Assembly: GCA_047495785.1 (NCBI GenBank)
Contig: JBLDXI010000056.1
Span: 62,001-126,000, forward strand
Source of the DNA: Lepidodermella squamata
Lineage: Eukaryota > Gastrotricha
DNA length: 64,000 nt
Direction of reading: 5' to 3'
The notes beneath the pieces were generated by a model. It was given only the letters and a program-made list of their open reading frames with translations, searched no databases and had not been told where the DNA came from. The position numbers and the translations under genes were made by a program. This document shows, one piece after another, positions 28,872 to 41,200 of the stretch. The first letter of the stretch is position 1. Each line of letters opens with the position of its first letter.

Positions 28872-31800
28872 CTAGGGTCTATACGGGTAGCATTTGCAGA
28901 AATTGTCAACTTTCTCTTCGTCGCCCATCAGAAAAACCCGCGTGAAAATGCCGAAACAAGATATTGCATCGCCCGGTTTCATGCCATCCCCGCAACAAGA
29001 ATCCAAGTCTGTGTAACCCGTTCCAAGTTGAATTGTCACCCCGCTCTCAAGCCAACCGTTCAAAGCCCCAGCCAATGCGCCGACATCATCGAACATCATC
29101 CCGCCCCTTCGCGTTTCATCGTTTACACGGTAAAAAAAAGTCAAACGGCGATTAGGCTTGGAATATTGGATCTTCACATCATTCCAGGTGTTGAGGGGTA
29201 GTTCCAACTCAACCTCGGCAACAGGAATTCCTTTTCGACCGCGAATCTGAATGTTGCTAACTTCGCCCACAGCTTTTATCCAATTTAAAGCGAAGCGGAT
29301 CTCGCCAGTCGGCGACCTTGCGACAAAAATAGGCAGGACGCCGTAGTATTTGCTTAAAACACTGAATGTGATGGCAAACGACCCGTCGCCAATATTTTGC
29401 AGTGAATTCGGTATCGTAAATGACAATATTTTGGAATTGTTGGTGTTGACGGAATAAGCGGTGGCTGGCATGCGAAACCGTCCTTTTCTAGAGTATATAA
29501 CAGCAGCAGGGCTTTCTTGTACTGGAATTTTGTTCGGTGACAAATCTCTCGTTCCAGATGCTGCGCTGAGGTGAAAATATGCCAGTGGATTTGAGGTGGC
29601 AGGCAATGATCCGTAGGAAATTTTTTTGCAGTCTTCGCTGATTTCCGTCAAATTTCGATCACACGACGGGAATCGTGTCCAGGTTCCATCTGAACGACAA
29701 GTCACCGTCGAAGGTCCCACAAGTCTCGTACCTTGCTGGCATGTTACATACAATCGAGTGCCTTCAGGGCTTGAGGCAAATGTTCTTTGTGTAAAGATAG
29801 CAGCCCCAGCTACGAACGGAAGCTCTGGAAGGTCCGACTCATATCGAGCTTGGATTTTCCCGTCCTCTATTTCTGGGGCGTCGGGGCAACCTGTCAGTCG
29901 AACGCATGTGCCGATTTTTTCAGGATATATTGTACCATCATAGTTACAGATCGAGGATTGCGTTCGCATGCGGTTTTCGAAAGAATAATCAAGAACGTAG
30001 CCTTCATCGCATACAAGTTGGGCCGATTCACCATAAGTTATCGAGGTTCCAGCCGGACGATCGTAAGCTTTCCTAAAACTGCCATTGGGTCCCGCTGATG
30101 GCAGCGAACACTACAGCAAACGAATGAATATTATACAAAATCAATTGCTGAGTGATTAAATCGAATTCCTACCGTTGTATTTGACGCTTCAGCTTTGAAT
30201 CCCTCGCCGTAAGGACGATCGTCTGGCTCGCCCGGTATTGCGCGAACCAATCCAGTCATGTAACGAACCCAGTTGATAAACTTGCACAGCCGACTGAAAA
30301 CAAAAGCATTCGCACAATTGGATGATCCGGTTGACAGCATTCCAATCAGACGAGTTCTATTATTCGCAGTAGATCGGCACATTAACGCCCCGCCTGCTTC
30401 CAAGCCACAATCTCGGTTGAAACGAGGCTTAGCGCAAATTTGACCATCCGTAATATTCAGCCTTCGAGATCCAGCACGCTCGCACTCGCTTGCTGACAAA
30501 ATTTTCAGCTGCAATGACTTCAGCGAATTCGTGTTAGATCCCATAGCATTCCACCAACCAGCTGATGTAACTGAAGAGCAAGAATCGATCGTCGCTGATG
30601 TCCTATTGACCTCTGCGTTGCATAATTCACCGTCATCTGGCAGGCATATTGGGCGCATACTTGGACTGAATATGACTGGAGGATCCAGGCGAACGATTGA
30701 GACATCAGATTCCTCGGCGAAGTCGTAGTAAGTTGTCGCTGATCTAACGAAATCAGATTTGATGTCTGACTCGGACATCGACGAACTGATATTTGTCTGG
30801 CCCAGGTAGATCGTTATCCTGGAAATGATTGCGGCTGAAATCGTGTAGTGAAGTGCAATTTGACTTACTCTTTTATCGTCTGGTTCCGGCCGAAACACTG
30901 CGTTGAAGTGATGATCCAATCGGCAGAAATGATGGTACCACTGCACCATGTAGGTGCCCCCCTTTCAAATTCAACCCAAAGCCTTGCCATCCATGGGTAG
31001 TCTTCAACCTTTGTGGAGCTATTGGTTCCATTAGAAAGCGGTGGCCACCCACACTCGTTATAGTTCGTCTCCTGTCTCGGCTTGATCTTCAAACCAGTAG
31101 TTTCACGGATCCAGTCCGTCACTTTACAGATTCGACTGTAGATCGCTGGATTACCCGCTTGGCCACAAATATCGCCATAAGACACCAATCCGATCACATG
31201 CGTCCTGTTATCTATCTTGCTTTTACACATCAAAGGCCCGCCCGAATCGCCAGGGCACGTGTCTTGATCTGGCCATTCACTGCCAGCACAGACTTGAACA
31301 TCAGTGACATTCCTTTTAAATCCGTTTCTTGCAACTGAAGCCAAGGCGCAAGCTTCTTGGGAGAAAATGTCTAAATCTACGGATTTTAGCGACAGAGAGG
31401 CGACATTGTATCTTTCTTCGCTTGCCATGCTGCTGTTAGTCAAGCCCCAGCCGCCTGATGACACTTTGGAGCATGAATCGACAATCGATGACAAAATATC
31501 GACATTTTTATCGCACATTTCACTTTCATCCGGTAAGCAGATAGGCCGAATAGTTTTTTTGAAAGTAACTGGGGGATCAAGTTTGATGAGAGCGAAGTCG
31601 TAGAACAGAGTTGAAGCCAATGTGGAATCGACGTATAACGGGTGAGTGATCCATTTAGTTGCCACTCGGACGTTGTCAGGTAACGGGTTTTCTTCATATC
31701 CGAAATAGCTCTTGAACGTGGTCTGACCCAAGTACATCGTGACACTTCAATGAAATTAAACATTCAATTCAGTCTAGTTTCACTAGGTTTGATCGAGATC

Positions 31801-32573
31801 TGGATCGAATTTCCCACTCTACACAACGTTAGGGTTTTAGGTAGACTCACTTATGGAAATCGATTTTTTAATGGGGCATACGCAATATCGTGGTGTTCGA
31901 AAGACCAGAAATTTGCTTACTTGATCGGCTTCCTCCAATCCTCTAAGCAGTGAGCAGCTGTCAGGAGCCAATCAGGCGATATCACGTTTCCACCACACAT
32001 TTCCTTCTGAGATTGAGTCTCGACAGCGATCAACATTTTAGCCATCCATGGATAGTCTTCGATTCTTGAAAATCGTCCTCCCACGATTTGATCCCTCGGC
32101 ATTCTTGAATCGAATGACTTCTGGTTAGGCTTTGGAGGATTTCCACACTGGCTGTAGTCATTATTTGCCGATGTTGTTTCGTCTTCGATTGCGAGGCTAG
32201 GTGCCGAGCGTTTGGGAGCTACTATGCCTCTGCACTGGCCAAATTTCGGCTGGCTCCATTGGCCATTCGCCTGACAGGTGACTGATAAACTGGTTCCTTC
32301 GGCTGAGTTATCGATGAAAAGTCTCGAGCCAGGGTTGCAGTAGAGCTTGATCGTTTCGCCTCGCCTAACCCACGTCGAGTCAAGAGGCTTGCCATTTTTC
32401 AGGTAAAACGAGTTGCCAATCACAGGTATCGTACATTGTTCCTAAATCCAGTGAAAAATTCAACCGAGTTTATCGTCTCGGGTAATAAATACCGTTTTAG
32501 CCTGCTGGCTTGATACTTGTTTGCCAAATTCTAAGAACAGCACAATCGCTACAAGGATACCTAGTCGCCTCAT
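28872..32573 (-). CDS. Secreted sushi/trypsin/pseudoprotease/LamG-like protein 3
   Basis: Exons 32493-32573, 31921-32441, 30869-31744, 30173-30818 and 28872-30110 give 1120 aa. The three middle exons have exactly the lengths of those in protein 1 (521, 876 and 646 nt), and most residues are shared, so the two are recent duplicates. The first protease keeps AAHC, FYDFALIKL and PGDSGGP. The second is dead (TSTQC and LEAGGA). Differences include a non-consensus GAAG acceptor before exon 3 and PRDQIVGG at the activation site, again with Gln before Ile. A relic of a third copy lies 0.5 kb upstream. Confidence 0.88.
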
Positions 32574-33082
32574 AAAAATGACGCCGTGTATAAACTGTGG
32601 CTTAGCGTGTAAGTGATGAAGTGAACCATTTGAAGAAGTTTGAGCATGTATTAGATATGGCAACATTAGATAAACGCCTCCACTACTCACCGATGCACTC
32701 CTTTTCTGCCAATTTGACGCTGATTACGATAGAAATAGATCTGAAATTTTCAATCCGACTATTGGTCATCTTTGGAAATTATCTTTTCAGAAATGAGGCC
32801 TATTTTTAGACTAATATAATATGGATTTTTCGACGGTTTCTTCTCGCATCTGTCCCTGCGAGATATTTTTGGATCGAGTGATGCTTTTTTTCATGCACGA
32901 AATGCAGGCCGGTAACCTGGTGTCACGAATGAATAGAGTGACGATACAGGATTGGTCTCAATTTCCTGAATATCAACAAACGGTTAGACCAATGAATGTG
33001 CTAGGTGATCGATCACTCAGGGCTATTATTGCATCAGGACAAGATTGTGCATGGACATCACCGCATCGGTGGCCTATTGTCA

Positions 33083-33196
33083 AATTGATAAGATTCTTGA
33101 CGTCAGAAATCGGAACAATATCTGCAGCTTTCCCGCTTGTGGATCCTGCTGATAAGCTTGCGGTCGATACCAGAGGGATTTTAGGCCGTTGATATA
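33083..33196 (+). pseudogene. Relic fragment of protease-2-type LamG exon
   Basis: From GATAAGATTCTTGACGTCAG to TTTTAGGCCGTTGATAT the sequence matches about 28175-28310 of protein 2 (including AAFPLVDPADK and ILGR) with small deletions. It is in the same orientation as protein 2 and unattached to any other exon. It marks a lost gene copy or an aborted duplication next to protein 3. Confidence 0.8.
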
Positions 33197-34009
33197 TTTT
33201 TGTTGGACCTGATATTTTCTCTCTTGGCAAGACTTTCAAGACATACATTTTTTCCATCCTTTGTTTTTTCGTTTTTTTTCAATCAATGGATCTAAGGAAG
33301 TTTCTAGTAAAGCATACTCCGACCACTTCCGTTCTGTGATGCTGAGAGTAACGCAAGCTTTCAAGTAAAACAAAAAGGTTCCTGGGAGTGATTTTAAGAG
33401 TGGGACAAGTGGCAATTCGAAAACAGCAACCATTCAAGCATTTTTTACGATCGTTAGATTTGCACCCAAGCTCAGCAAACTTAACAAGAAGGAAAAAACT
33501 GGAAATAACATTTGAAAACGTAAAGAAAAATGAACAGGTTGCATTGTACGCCCTCCTGTTGCTGTGCGATGTCATGAAAATGAGCCTTACCCCTGCGGGT
33601 TTAGGGAACTACTGGTGAATAGCGATCAGCTTTCGGACTCAAAAATTCAGCTTCACCGACAGATTCAGCTGCTTTTTCTTCGACAATTTTCAACATCGAA
33701 ATTTGCGGCTAATGTTTTTATTTTAAGACAAAAACCCGCCGATTTCAGACTTCTCATACGATTTATTCTTCTTTTTTCAATAGTTTTCCACAACACAAAT
33801 ATAAGAAACTAATGTAAGCGGAAAAGGCCTCTCTTTCAACAATTCTCGCTCAAATGCAGTAGGAAAAATAGACCGAAACAGAAAAACATTTCATCGTACA
33901 ACTCGGGATCAACATTATACAAAAAAATAATCAAATTCTAGGAAAAATACGTGCTTATGTTATGATTTCTCATTTTCGAAAGTTCAATCACTTCTCATTT
34001 TTTTTTGGC
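33197..34009. other. Spacer, no gene recognised
   Basis: About 800 bp of AT-rich sequence with only short random frames. No repeat or known domain is seen. Confidence 0.4.
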
Positions 34010-35880
34010 TCATCTTGTGCAGGGGTGAGGCACTTGGCCCTGCGAGAACTGCGTTATCTGCTGTTGCAGCTGCCGGCCCTGTTCGAGCACGCGGCAGTGC
34101 GTCGCTCGAATTTGCTCGGCAATGTTGCACAGCGGCGGTTCAGGGATTTGCAGCGACGAATTGCCGCGAGTATTTCGCAGGTACAACCGCGAGTTGTTGT
34201 GCGATACAAAGTGAACGGACTGGTCGCGGGGAACGGCGAACCGCCGGCCCTGCGCCGCTGATCTCACGTCCAGGTCAGTGTACGATGTCGAGTAGGTTGT
34301 GTCGAAACTCGGCGCCTTACCCTCCTCCGTCAACTCTTTGTTCCAGCGCTTGTTTCTTTCCACCGTCAAGCCCCAATTCGTCGGAGGATCTGGAGAAAAA
34401 TAAATATTTGAAGTTCAGGAAAGTTGAATAATTTTCAAGAAAATTGAGATAAATTATCCGAAAAAATTATGCGGTAAATTTTCCAGATTTTTCATGTATT
34501 TCTTATCTCAGTATTTCTTTTTTAAATTAGCTTCAATCGATTGATTTGAACAGTTTGAAATCAGAATTTTATCAAACAAATTCTTCCGAAATTCAATTTA
34601 ATTCCGCAGAAATGTAGTCCAATCAGACGAAACTCCGAAAAATTACCAAACCAGTTACCATCGGGTATTCTGTGGTAAATTTATTATTTATTCGGTAAAA
34701 ATGCGGATAGACAATTGGAGGTGCTTCTGCTAGGTTTAGTCAAAGAAAAATGGATAAATTTCTCGCAAAAATGTCTGAAAAATAGAAAATTATTGCACAA
34801 TTCGTGGGACGCGCTGCAAACGAATTTTGGAGCTTTTGAAAAGAATTGGAACGAAACTTTAGTTTGGGGACATTTCCAAACTGATTCGAATCGGGATGTT
34901 TTTGTTAATATATTTTGGAAAAATTTAAGCATATAAAGTATAAATTACAAATTCAAACTCAATCTCAAATTTTTAATTGAGACTTTAGGCAACACCATTT
35001 GAATCTTAAGAGTGTTCAACTTTCTCTGGTGATTTTTCAATAATTTTCAAAAATTCCTCGAAGTCACCGAAAATCATAAACCGCGAATTCAACGCTAATT
35101 AAACAAAAAATCGTTCGAAAACAAAATAAAATCGATCGATTTCATAGAAGTTCTGGCTTAATTTTTTCTCGTGTGATTTGGCCATCAGATTAGATGGAAT
35201 AATTACTTACGGCTTATCGGATGGTCAGATTTTTCCGGCAGCCAAGCGATGTGATGCAAGTCCCATCGCCGGAGAGGCGGCAACTTTTCGCCCTCAGGCC
35301 GTTCTTTCCTGTTGTAGTCCTCGTCGTACCACGTCACCAGGTAGGGGTAATTGCTGCCGGCCGATTTGCTAGCATTCGGCTGTTCGCTGTACTTCATCAT
35401 GACATTGGAAGAGCCGAGTTCGAGCCGAACCTTCTCCTTCAACCGCAACATCTTATCCGGCCGTTGTGAGCTGAAATCGCGAAATTCGTGCCGGTGCTCC
35501 GATGATATAGGAAAACGATAATTTTCCCACTACAAAAAAATAAAAATAGCCTCAATAAAAGTTTTGAAACAAGTTCAATAATTAAATTTCTGGTTAATTG
35601 TCGACTCAATTTCAATTAGTAGGTATTATTTTGATATCAAATTTTTGGTTCATTCTGATGTTAATCGGCTTTTAGCTCAGGTTTGTTTCATACCTCATGG
35701 ACAGATTTAAGATTCAACTGAGACTTTAATACGATTTTTTCTATTTAATTGAAGCGTAAACGAAATAGTAAATCAACTCACATTTTGCCGTTCTTCGAGC
35801 CAGTTTCCAACGAGGACGTTCTTATCGTAACGAGTCTCCGGTTTCCACCCATCACTAGCAGCTGGCACTGAAGTAGTCAT
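34010..35880 (-). CDS. CFAP107: CFAP107-like ciliary microtubule inner protein
   Basis: Three exons (35782-35880, 35211-35529, 34010-34389) joined by GTGAGT and GTAAGT donors encode 265 aa. The sequence follows human CFAP107 (C1orf158) block by block: ETRYDKNVLVGNWLEER near the start, SQRPDKMLRL, YPYLVTWYDEDYNR, then LPPLRRWDLHHIAWLPEKSD and PPTNWGL, and finally TTYSTSYTD. The family binds inside doublet microtubules of motile cilia and sperm flagella. About 70 extra C-terminal residues, GC-rich and Gln/Arg-rich, exceed the human length. Introns are 252 and 821 nt. Presence of this gene implies motile axonemes in the source animal. Confidence 0.85.
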
Positions 35881-36200
35881 GACTTTTGGCAACAAATTAT
35901 GTCCTAATGATTGTCTAAAATAAAATAAAAAAATTAATTAGGAATATTTGGGATTTTATTACCGCGAGGCATTTTTTGTCAATATCAAAACATCATTTTG
36001 AAAATTTCAAAAAACATGCTCAAAACAAGAGTAAATGACTAGTATTCAATAGCTTGATCTGAAATTATTTTTCAAAAATGATATAAAAAAAATTCAGATA
36101 AAATTTGGCACGAATGGAAAAGTTGCATCAAGTAAAGAAAAGAAACATAGAGGAAGAATTGATAGTGGGTCTCACTGCAATCGAAAAAATAGCAGAAAAA

Positions 36201-37922
36201 TTATTTAGGTTCATTAATATCTGCGCTATTCATGGTGCCATTTCGAGGTTTGGACAAGTTTTTCAAACTTCGCATCGTTGTTGTTGTAAATTCGCGATGA
36301 ATGCGCTGAGGCGAGTTGGGAGGCTGAACAGCGTTCGAAGTAGAAGTTTTCGCCAAATTTTGACCTCGGTTTTGCGAAAGCGTTGTGGTAACTACCCGCG
36401 GCTTGCGAGCTTTTGCTTCATTCGACAAATTTTGTGAAAATAACTTAGTCAACGAATTGGCATTTCTATCGTATTCATTTAATGGCGTAGTTATGGGTGA
36501 ATAAAGCGGAGATTGAAACCAGGTTAAACTTCGCTGAAGTGCGAACGGCGTGGGTTGAATTGGTGTGGGTTGAACTTGCCGATTGATTATCGGGAAAGAT
36601 GAGACGGAGGAAGACGAGCCAAGATCGTGGTCTTGCTTTTTGACAACTTTATTAGTTGAATTCTGGCCAATCATCGATGAAAACAATTTCATGCCGAATT
36701 CGCGGTGACTTTTGACCAGTTGATAAGTTATTTCTTGCTGCTTTTCTGACTCCCGTTCCTTCTCAAGGTCGACCTCCGCGTCCATTAGCATTTCTTCTTC
36801 TTTACTCATTGTGATGTTAGGTGGCTTAGGGGTTACTGAAGTGTTGTTGGGTAGAGATTCTGAAAAATCAACGCCGATTTTCGCACCAAATTCCCAACGC
36901 TTGCTACTGCGATTCGAAACCGCGGATTTGGGGTTCAAAATGTTTGTTATCCTTGAATAATTGGTTATTTGTGGCTGCGCGCCTCGCCGTTCAATTTCAA
37001 AAGCCGGGTGGTTAACACAAGCATCAGCAGTAAGCCGCTCATTCGGGTCATTGATAACACATTTCTTTAAAATATCAAACATTTCATCGCCAAGAATCGC
37101 CTGAAAGCGCTCAAGCGAGTCCTTCTTTGTAGGCATCTTTTGACCAATAGACGTGTTAGTGAGAAATTGAAATTTTTGAGAAGCGAGCATTGCGTCGACT
37201 TGATCTGAGGTAAAGGGGCCAAGAGCGGACGTGATTTGGTAAAGTTGGTCGATATCAGTATCGCCGCAGAATAAGGGTTCACCGGTTGCCATTTCAACAA
37301 GAATGCATCCAATAGTCCAAACATCAACAGGCTTTCCGTATGGCAGCCGTAAAATTAACTCAGGTGGACGGTACCATCTAGTCGCAACATAAACTGTTAA
37401 CTGAAATCCAGAAGTTGAAGCTGGCCCATCAAGGTCCTCATCTGAAGCGAGAGAAGCGCTTTGAGGTGTCGGTAAGAATCGAGCAAATCCGAAATCACAC
37501 AATTTAAGCACATCTTTCTCAGAGACTAGCAAATTTTCAGGCTTGACATCCCGATGAACAATACTTTTAGAGTGACAAAATTGCAACGCGCAGGCAAGTT
37601 GGTAAGTGTAACTACGGAACTTGTGACAAGCAATACCATGTGGACTTTCATTTAGCACATCGAGCAAAGTCCGATCGACGCATTCTAGCACCAGAAATAA
37701 TCTGTCTTTGGACTTGAAAGCGCCCAACAGCTGATTGACGTTTGGGTGTTTAAGCACGGTTAAGATTCGAATTTCACGCAAGCCGACTTTCCGAGGATCT
37801 CCATTTATGCTATGTTTGATTTTTTTGATAGCCACGATATCGTTTGTCTCCTTGCATCTGCACTTGTAAACAACTCCATAGCCACCCTCGCCAATCAGCC
37901 GCACAACTTCAAATTTTTCCAT
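36201..37922 (-). CDS. CDKL-family serine/threonine kinase
   Basis: A single-exon 573-aa kinase. GEGGYGVVYKC glycine loop (11-21), VAIKKI lysine, HRDVKPENLL catalytic loop, DFGFAR and a TVYVATRWYRPPE activation segment follow the CDKL pattern (TxY plus CDK-like WYRxPEL). PYGKPVDVWTIGCILVEM and GPFTSDQ further match CDKL5/CDKL1. The kinase domain ends near residue 300, and a Ser/Asn/Gln-rich tail of about 270 residues follows. CDKL kinases act at cilia and microtubules, in keeping with the CFAP107 gene alongside. I cannot choose between CDKL1-4 and CDKL5. Absence of introns in 1.7 kb is notable here. Confidence 0.88.
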   Translation of the reverse strand: MEKFEVVRLIGEGGYGVVYKCRCKETNDIVAIKKIKHSINGDPRKVGLREIRILTVLKHPNVNQLLGAFKSKDRLFLVLECVDRTLLDVLNESPHGIACHKFRSYTYQLACALQFCHSKSIVHRDVKPENLLVSEKDVLKLCDFGFARFLPTPQSASLASDEDLDGPASTSGFQLTVYVATRWYRPPELILRLPYGKPVDVWTIGCILVEMATGEPLFCGDTDIDQLYQITSALGPFTSDQVDAMLASQKFQFLTNTSIGQKMPTKKDSLERFQAILGDEMFDILKKCVINDPNERLTADACVNHPAFEIERRGAQPQITNYSRITNILNPKSAVSNRSSKRWEFGAKIGVDFSESLPNNTSVTPKPPNITMSKEEEMLMDAEVDLEKERESEKQQEITYQLVKSHREFGMKLFSSMIGQNSTNKVVKKQDHDLGSSSSVSSFPIINRQVQPTPIQPTPFALQRSLTWFQSPLYSPITTPLNEYDRNANSLTKLFSQNLSNEAKARKPRVVTTTLSQNRGQNLAKTSTSNAVQPPNSPQRIHREFTTTTMRSLKNLSKPRNGTMNSADINEPK

Positions 37923-38614
37923 GTCCTCCTTTGAAGAGGAGCATGGAGGTGAGGGTCCTAAAAATTAACAACACATTTACAGAAGCTTACCCGGATTAAA
38001 CCACAAATCAACAGTAGAATGAAGAATGAGGAGAAATAAGAGAAAGGAAGAGAACTCTTGCAATGACAGTCAACTTGAAATTTTATAGGGTTCTGATCAT
38101 TATTTGATCAAACAAAAAATACTACCGTGTCCGCAATAGTATCATTGACCGCTGTGTCAATTTTTTCGAGAATTGGAAGTTAAAAATGACGACGCTATTG
38201 AAATTCAATCAAACCGGCCGAATTCGCCCGATCCGCCCAGACTTATACAGGCGGAGTGCGTGATTTTTGTGCTGCAAAAACTGTCGCGAGGAAAAACTGG
38301 AAAAGCTGAATTCAGATCTGAATGCTGAGCCTCTAAAACTTTTTTAAACTGAGTGTTGTCGGTGATATAAGTGGGAGAGAATCTTAGGGACATTCATGGG
38401 AGTAATTTAGAATTAAAAATTTCAAAGCTGACACATCTGACACAGAAATTAGAGTGCTCGAACAATCGCCTGAAATCAGCTGGGCGGATGGGAAGATTTC
38501 GGCCAGTTTTCGTACAGCCTTAACGGTGGTAGATAGAGATAAACGGATTTCAAAATCGGGATGAGGGCCATTGAAAACCCATAGAACTGCCGTCAACTTT
38601 TTTTCGGTAAAAAC
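37923..38614. other. Upstream region of the CDKL gene
   Basis: No gene supported. It should hold the CDKL promoter; a possible splice or leader acceptor is not obvious. Short frames here lack codon structure. Confidence 0.4.
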
Positions 38615-39257
38615 TATTTGACATGCATGCATGCATGTTAAATAACGTTTTGATTCCTTATTTGACATGCATGCATGTTAAATAGCGCTCTGATTCCTTA
38701 TTTGACATGCATGCATGTAGGATAACGCTTTGTGTCCTTATTCTACATGCATGCCCTCTGTCTCTAAACAGCGTAATATCTTGTCGTTTGACAAAAAGAA
38801 GTTTTCTAGAAAACAATCTGTAAAAAATCACAATTTTTGGGACATGGGTCATGTTTGCGACATATGCGGCTGAAAAGGGTACCTTTGAAACTTGTCTTTG
38901 TGTGTACTGATAAGTTGGTTATTCTTTCAAAAATTTATTACTGTTCACATTGTCAAATAACTACATTTTTAATTCCGTTTGGATTTATGGATTTATGGAG
39001 ATATCCATAACATTTAACATTGCTGCTTTACCAGCCAATTCCTACTGGGAACATGTCCCTAGCTCCCAAACCCTCACTTGGTATAAGTCTTGGCACTCAA
39101 AAGCCTTGGATCTGTTTGCCACAGGCATAATGTTTAACAAGATTTACTTAATGATGATAATTGCAAAGGCGCGCCTCCGATTTTGCCACCTTTTTAGCGT
39201 GCATGTCAAATAAGGAAACCAAGTCTTATTTAACATGCATGCATGCATGTCAAATAG
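38615..39257. repeat. Foldback-like element with ATGCATGC repeats
   Basis: Three full units of 40-44 bp begin TATTTGACATGCATGC at 38615, 38659 and 38699, with a decayed fourth at 38739. The same TTTGACATGCATGCATG and TTATTTGACATGCA blocks recur in inverted orientation at about 39198-39257. The 440-bp interior shows no gene. Inverted arrays of a subrepeat at both ends are the structure of foldback transposons or MITEs. Confidence 0.65.
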
Positions 39258-40304
39258 GTACGACCTTTTTTTCTACCGCAGATAAATAATTCCGCCATGA
39301 AAGGGTTAATAAGAAAGTAAATAACATTTGGATGAGTTATAAGTAAAAATGCTTTATGCTCAGCATAAATCAAGTTTTACAAGGCTTGATAATCAAGAAA
39401 AGCCTCCCGGCGCACCTGACGAACAATCAGGGACTCCAAGCGGATCCAACTGAAAAACAGCAGACCAGGCCAATCCCGAATGTCAAACACGTCACTAAGG
39501 ACGCTGAATTATAAAAATACAAATTTTATGCTGAATTTGCAAAAAAACAATACAAACAATTATTTTATTTTATTTACTGTCATTTTTCAATATCCGTATA
39601 AAACAGGACGCGTTTTTTATTAATCAGAATTCTCTGACAGCAGAAAACTCCACGAATCCCGGAGTCATGTGTAGCGGTAGAGTTACGTGTCAAAGCCTGT
39701 CCAGACTCTTTTTGACCCAAGCTTAAGACACTTGCTGTTGAGTCGTAGCTGTATATTCGTAATGATTGATATTACAGAGGCTTTCCTCGTGCCTGTGGCC
39801 TGTGGATATTGGGAGTCGATAGTGCGAAGTGAAAAGGCTTTATTTTTTCTTTCCAAATCCCTGTCATTCCAACGTGTCTAAGGAGTTCACGAGCGGTCGA
39901 ATGTTGAAGTTAACGTATCTGATCCCAGATACTGCCGTGAATTTCTCGGCCGATCTCTGCGATTTTCTTTAAGTTTTCAGATTCCATGTCGTGTGGCCTG
40001 TTGCCTGCTGAACTCCGGTGTTCGACCCGTTATGTCTCTGAAAGAAACAAGCTACAAGCTTCATATGTTGTATCTACCTATTTAGGAAATTGTATCCATT
40101 TCTGACTACTTATCCTATCTCCTATCTGAGCCAATCTTAGTCATTCGTCATTCATCTGCCTTATCTGCCTGTCGTTATATCTAATATCTCTTATCTCTTA
40201 TCTTTCGGCCATTGAAATTCGCCCATTTACTTGATCTGTAGTGAAACTATAAACTAAATTGCTGAATTATTTTTAGAAAGCTTAAATTGAATGTTCGAAT
40301 CGTG
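39258..40304. other. Spacer upstream of UBE2J2
   Basis: No gene recognised. A pyrimidine-rich tract of TATCT/CTTAT repeats lies at about 40077-40205, and ATTTTTAG at about 40268-40275 is a plausible splice or spliced-leader acceptor 29 nt before the UBE2J2 ATG. Confidence 0.45.
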
Positions 40305-41200
40305 ATGTCAGCTCCCTCAGCGGCGAATCGATTACGAACAGATTTCTTGCGTCTTAGCCAAGATCCGGTTCCCTATGTGTTAGCCAGACCTCTGCCACAG
40401 AACATTCTTGAATGGTTTGTTTTTTATATCAACTATTCTGCTGGGGATATGCAATGTTTTCCCGATTATAGGCATTACGTTGTTCGTGGTCCGGAAAAGA
40501 CTCCTTATGAAGGCGGACTTTACCATGGGAAGCTAATTTTCCCTAAGGACTACCCGTTCAAACCTCCAGCAATTTATATGCTAACGCCTAGTGGCCGATT
40601 CAAAACCAACACAAAATTGTGCCTTTCAATCTCCGACTTTCACCCGGAAACGTGGAACCCCGCCTGGTCTGTAGGCACCATTCTAACGGGTCTCCTCAGC
40701 TTTCTCACCGAAAACACTCCAACCCTAGGCTCGATTGACACTTCAGACTCTCGTCGTCAGCAAATGGCGATTGAAAGCCACGCGTTCAACGTAAATGACC
40801 GCGTTTTTTGCGATTTGTTCCCCGAACTTGCCGAAGAGTGCCGAAAAAATGTTGCTGAAGCGAAAAATCAAGCTGCGTTAAACAGTGCAGTAAGTTCTTC
40901 TTGGGTTGCCGAAGTCTTGCACTGATATCCTATTTATAGACTTCGAATGACGGTGTCACTAAGCGGAAGGACAGGAGTTCTGATGAAGACGGCGAAAAGG
41001 ACGACGCTGTCGACGCCGATGAGGCTGATAACCAAGGCAATTTGTTGGGCTACATTTGGCGACTGGCTCGTGGCCACATAGGGCCGCAAATGCGAGCTCG
41101 CATTCGCTCGTTATTCGTCAACGTAGCCGTTTTCGGCGCCTTGGCTGTCTTCCTGTACTTTGCCACTAATATGGTGCGATCTCAAGCCGAGATTGCTTGA
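40305..41200 (+). CDS. UBE2J2: ER-anchored ubiquitin-conjugating enzyme E2 J2
   Basis: Exons 40305-40414, 40472-40889 and 40940-41200 encode 262 aa. The UBC domain shows DPVPYVLARPLPQNILEW, HYVVRGPEKTPYEGG, LIFPKDYPFKPPAIYM and NTKLCLSISDFHPETWNPAW with the active-site Cys in LCLSI. After a charged linker, a C-terminal transmembrane anchor (VNVAVFGALAVFLYF) follows, as in the tail-anchored UBC6/UBE2J2 group of ER-associated degradation. The first intron is 57 nt, in frame and stop-free, but known family sequence (LEW directly followed by HYVVRG) shows it is removed. The next gene, RER1, also an ER/Golgi protein, begins 146 bp downstream. Confidence 0.92.
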
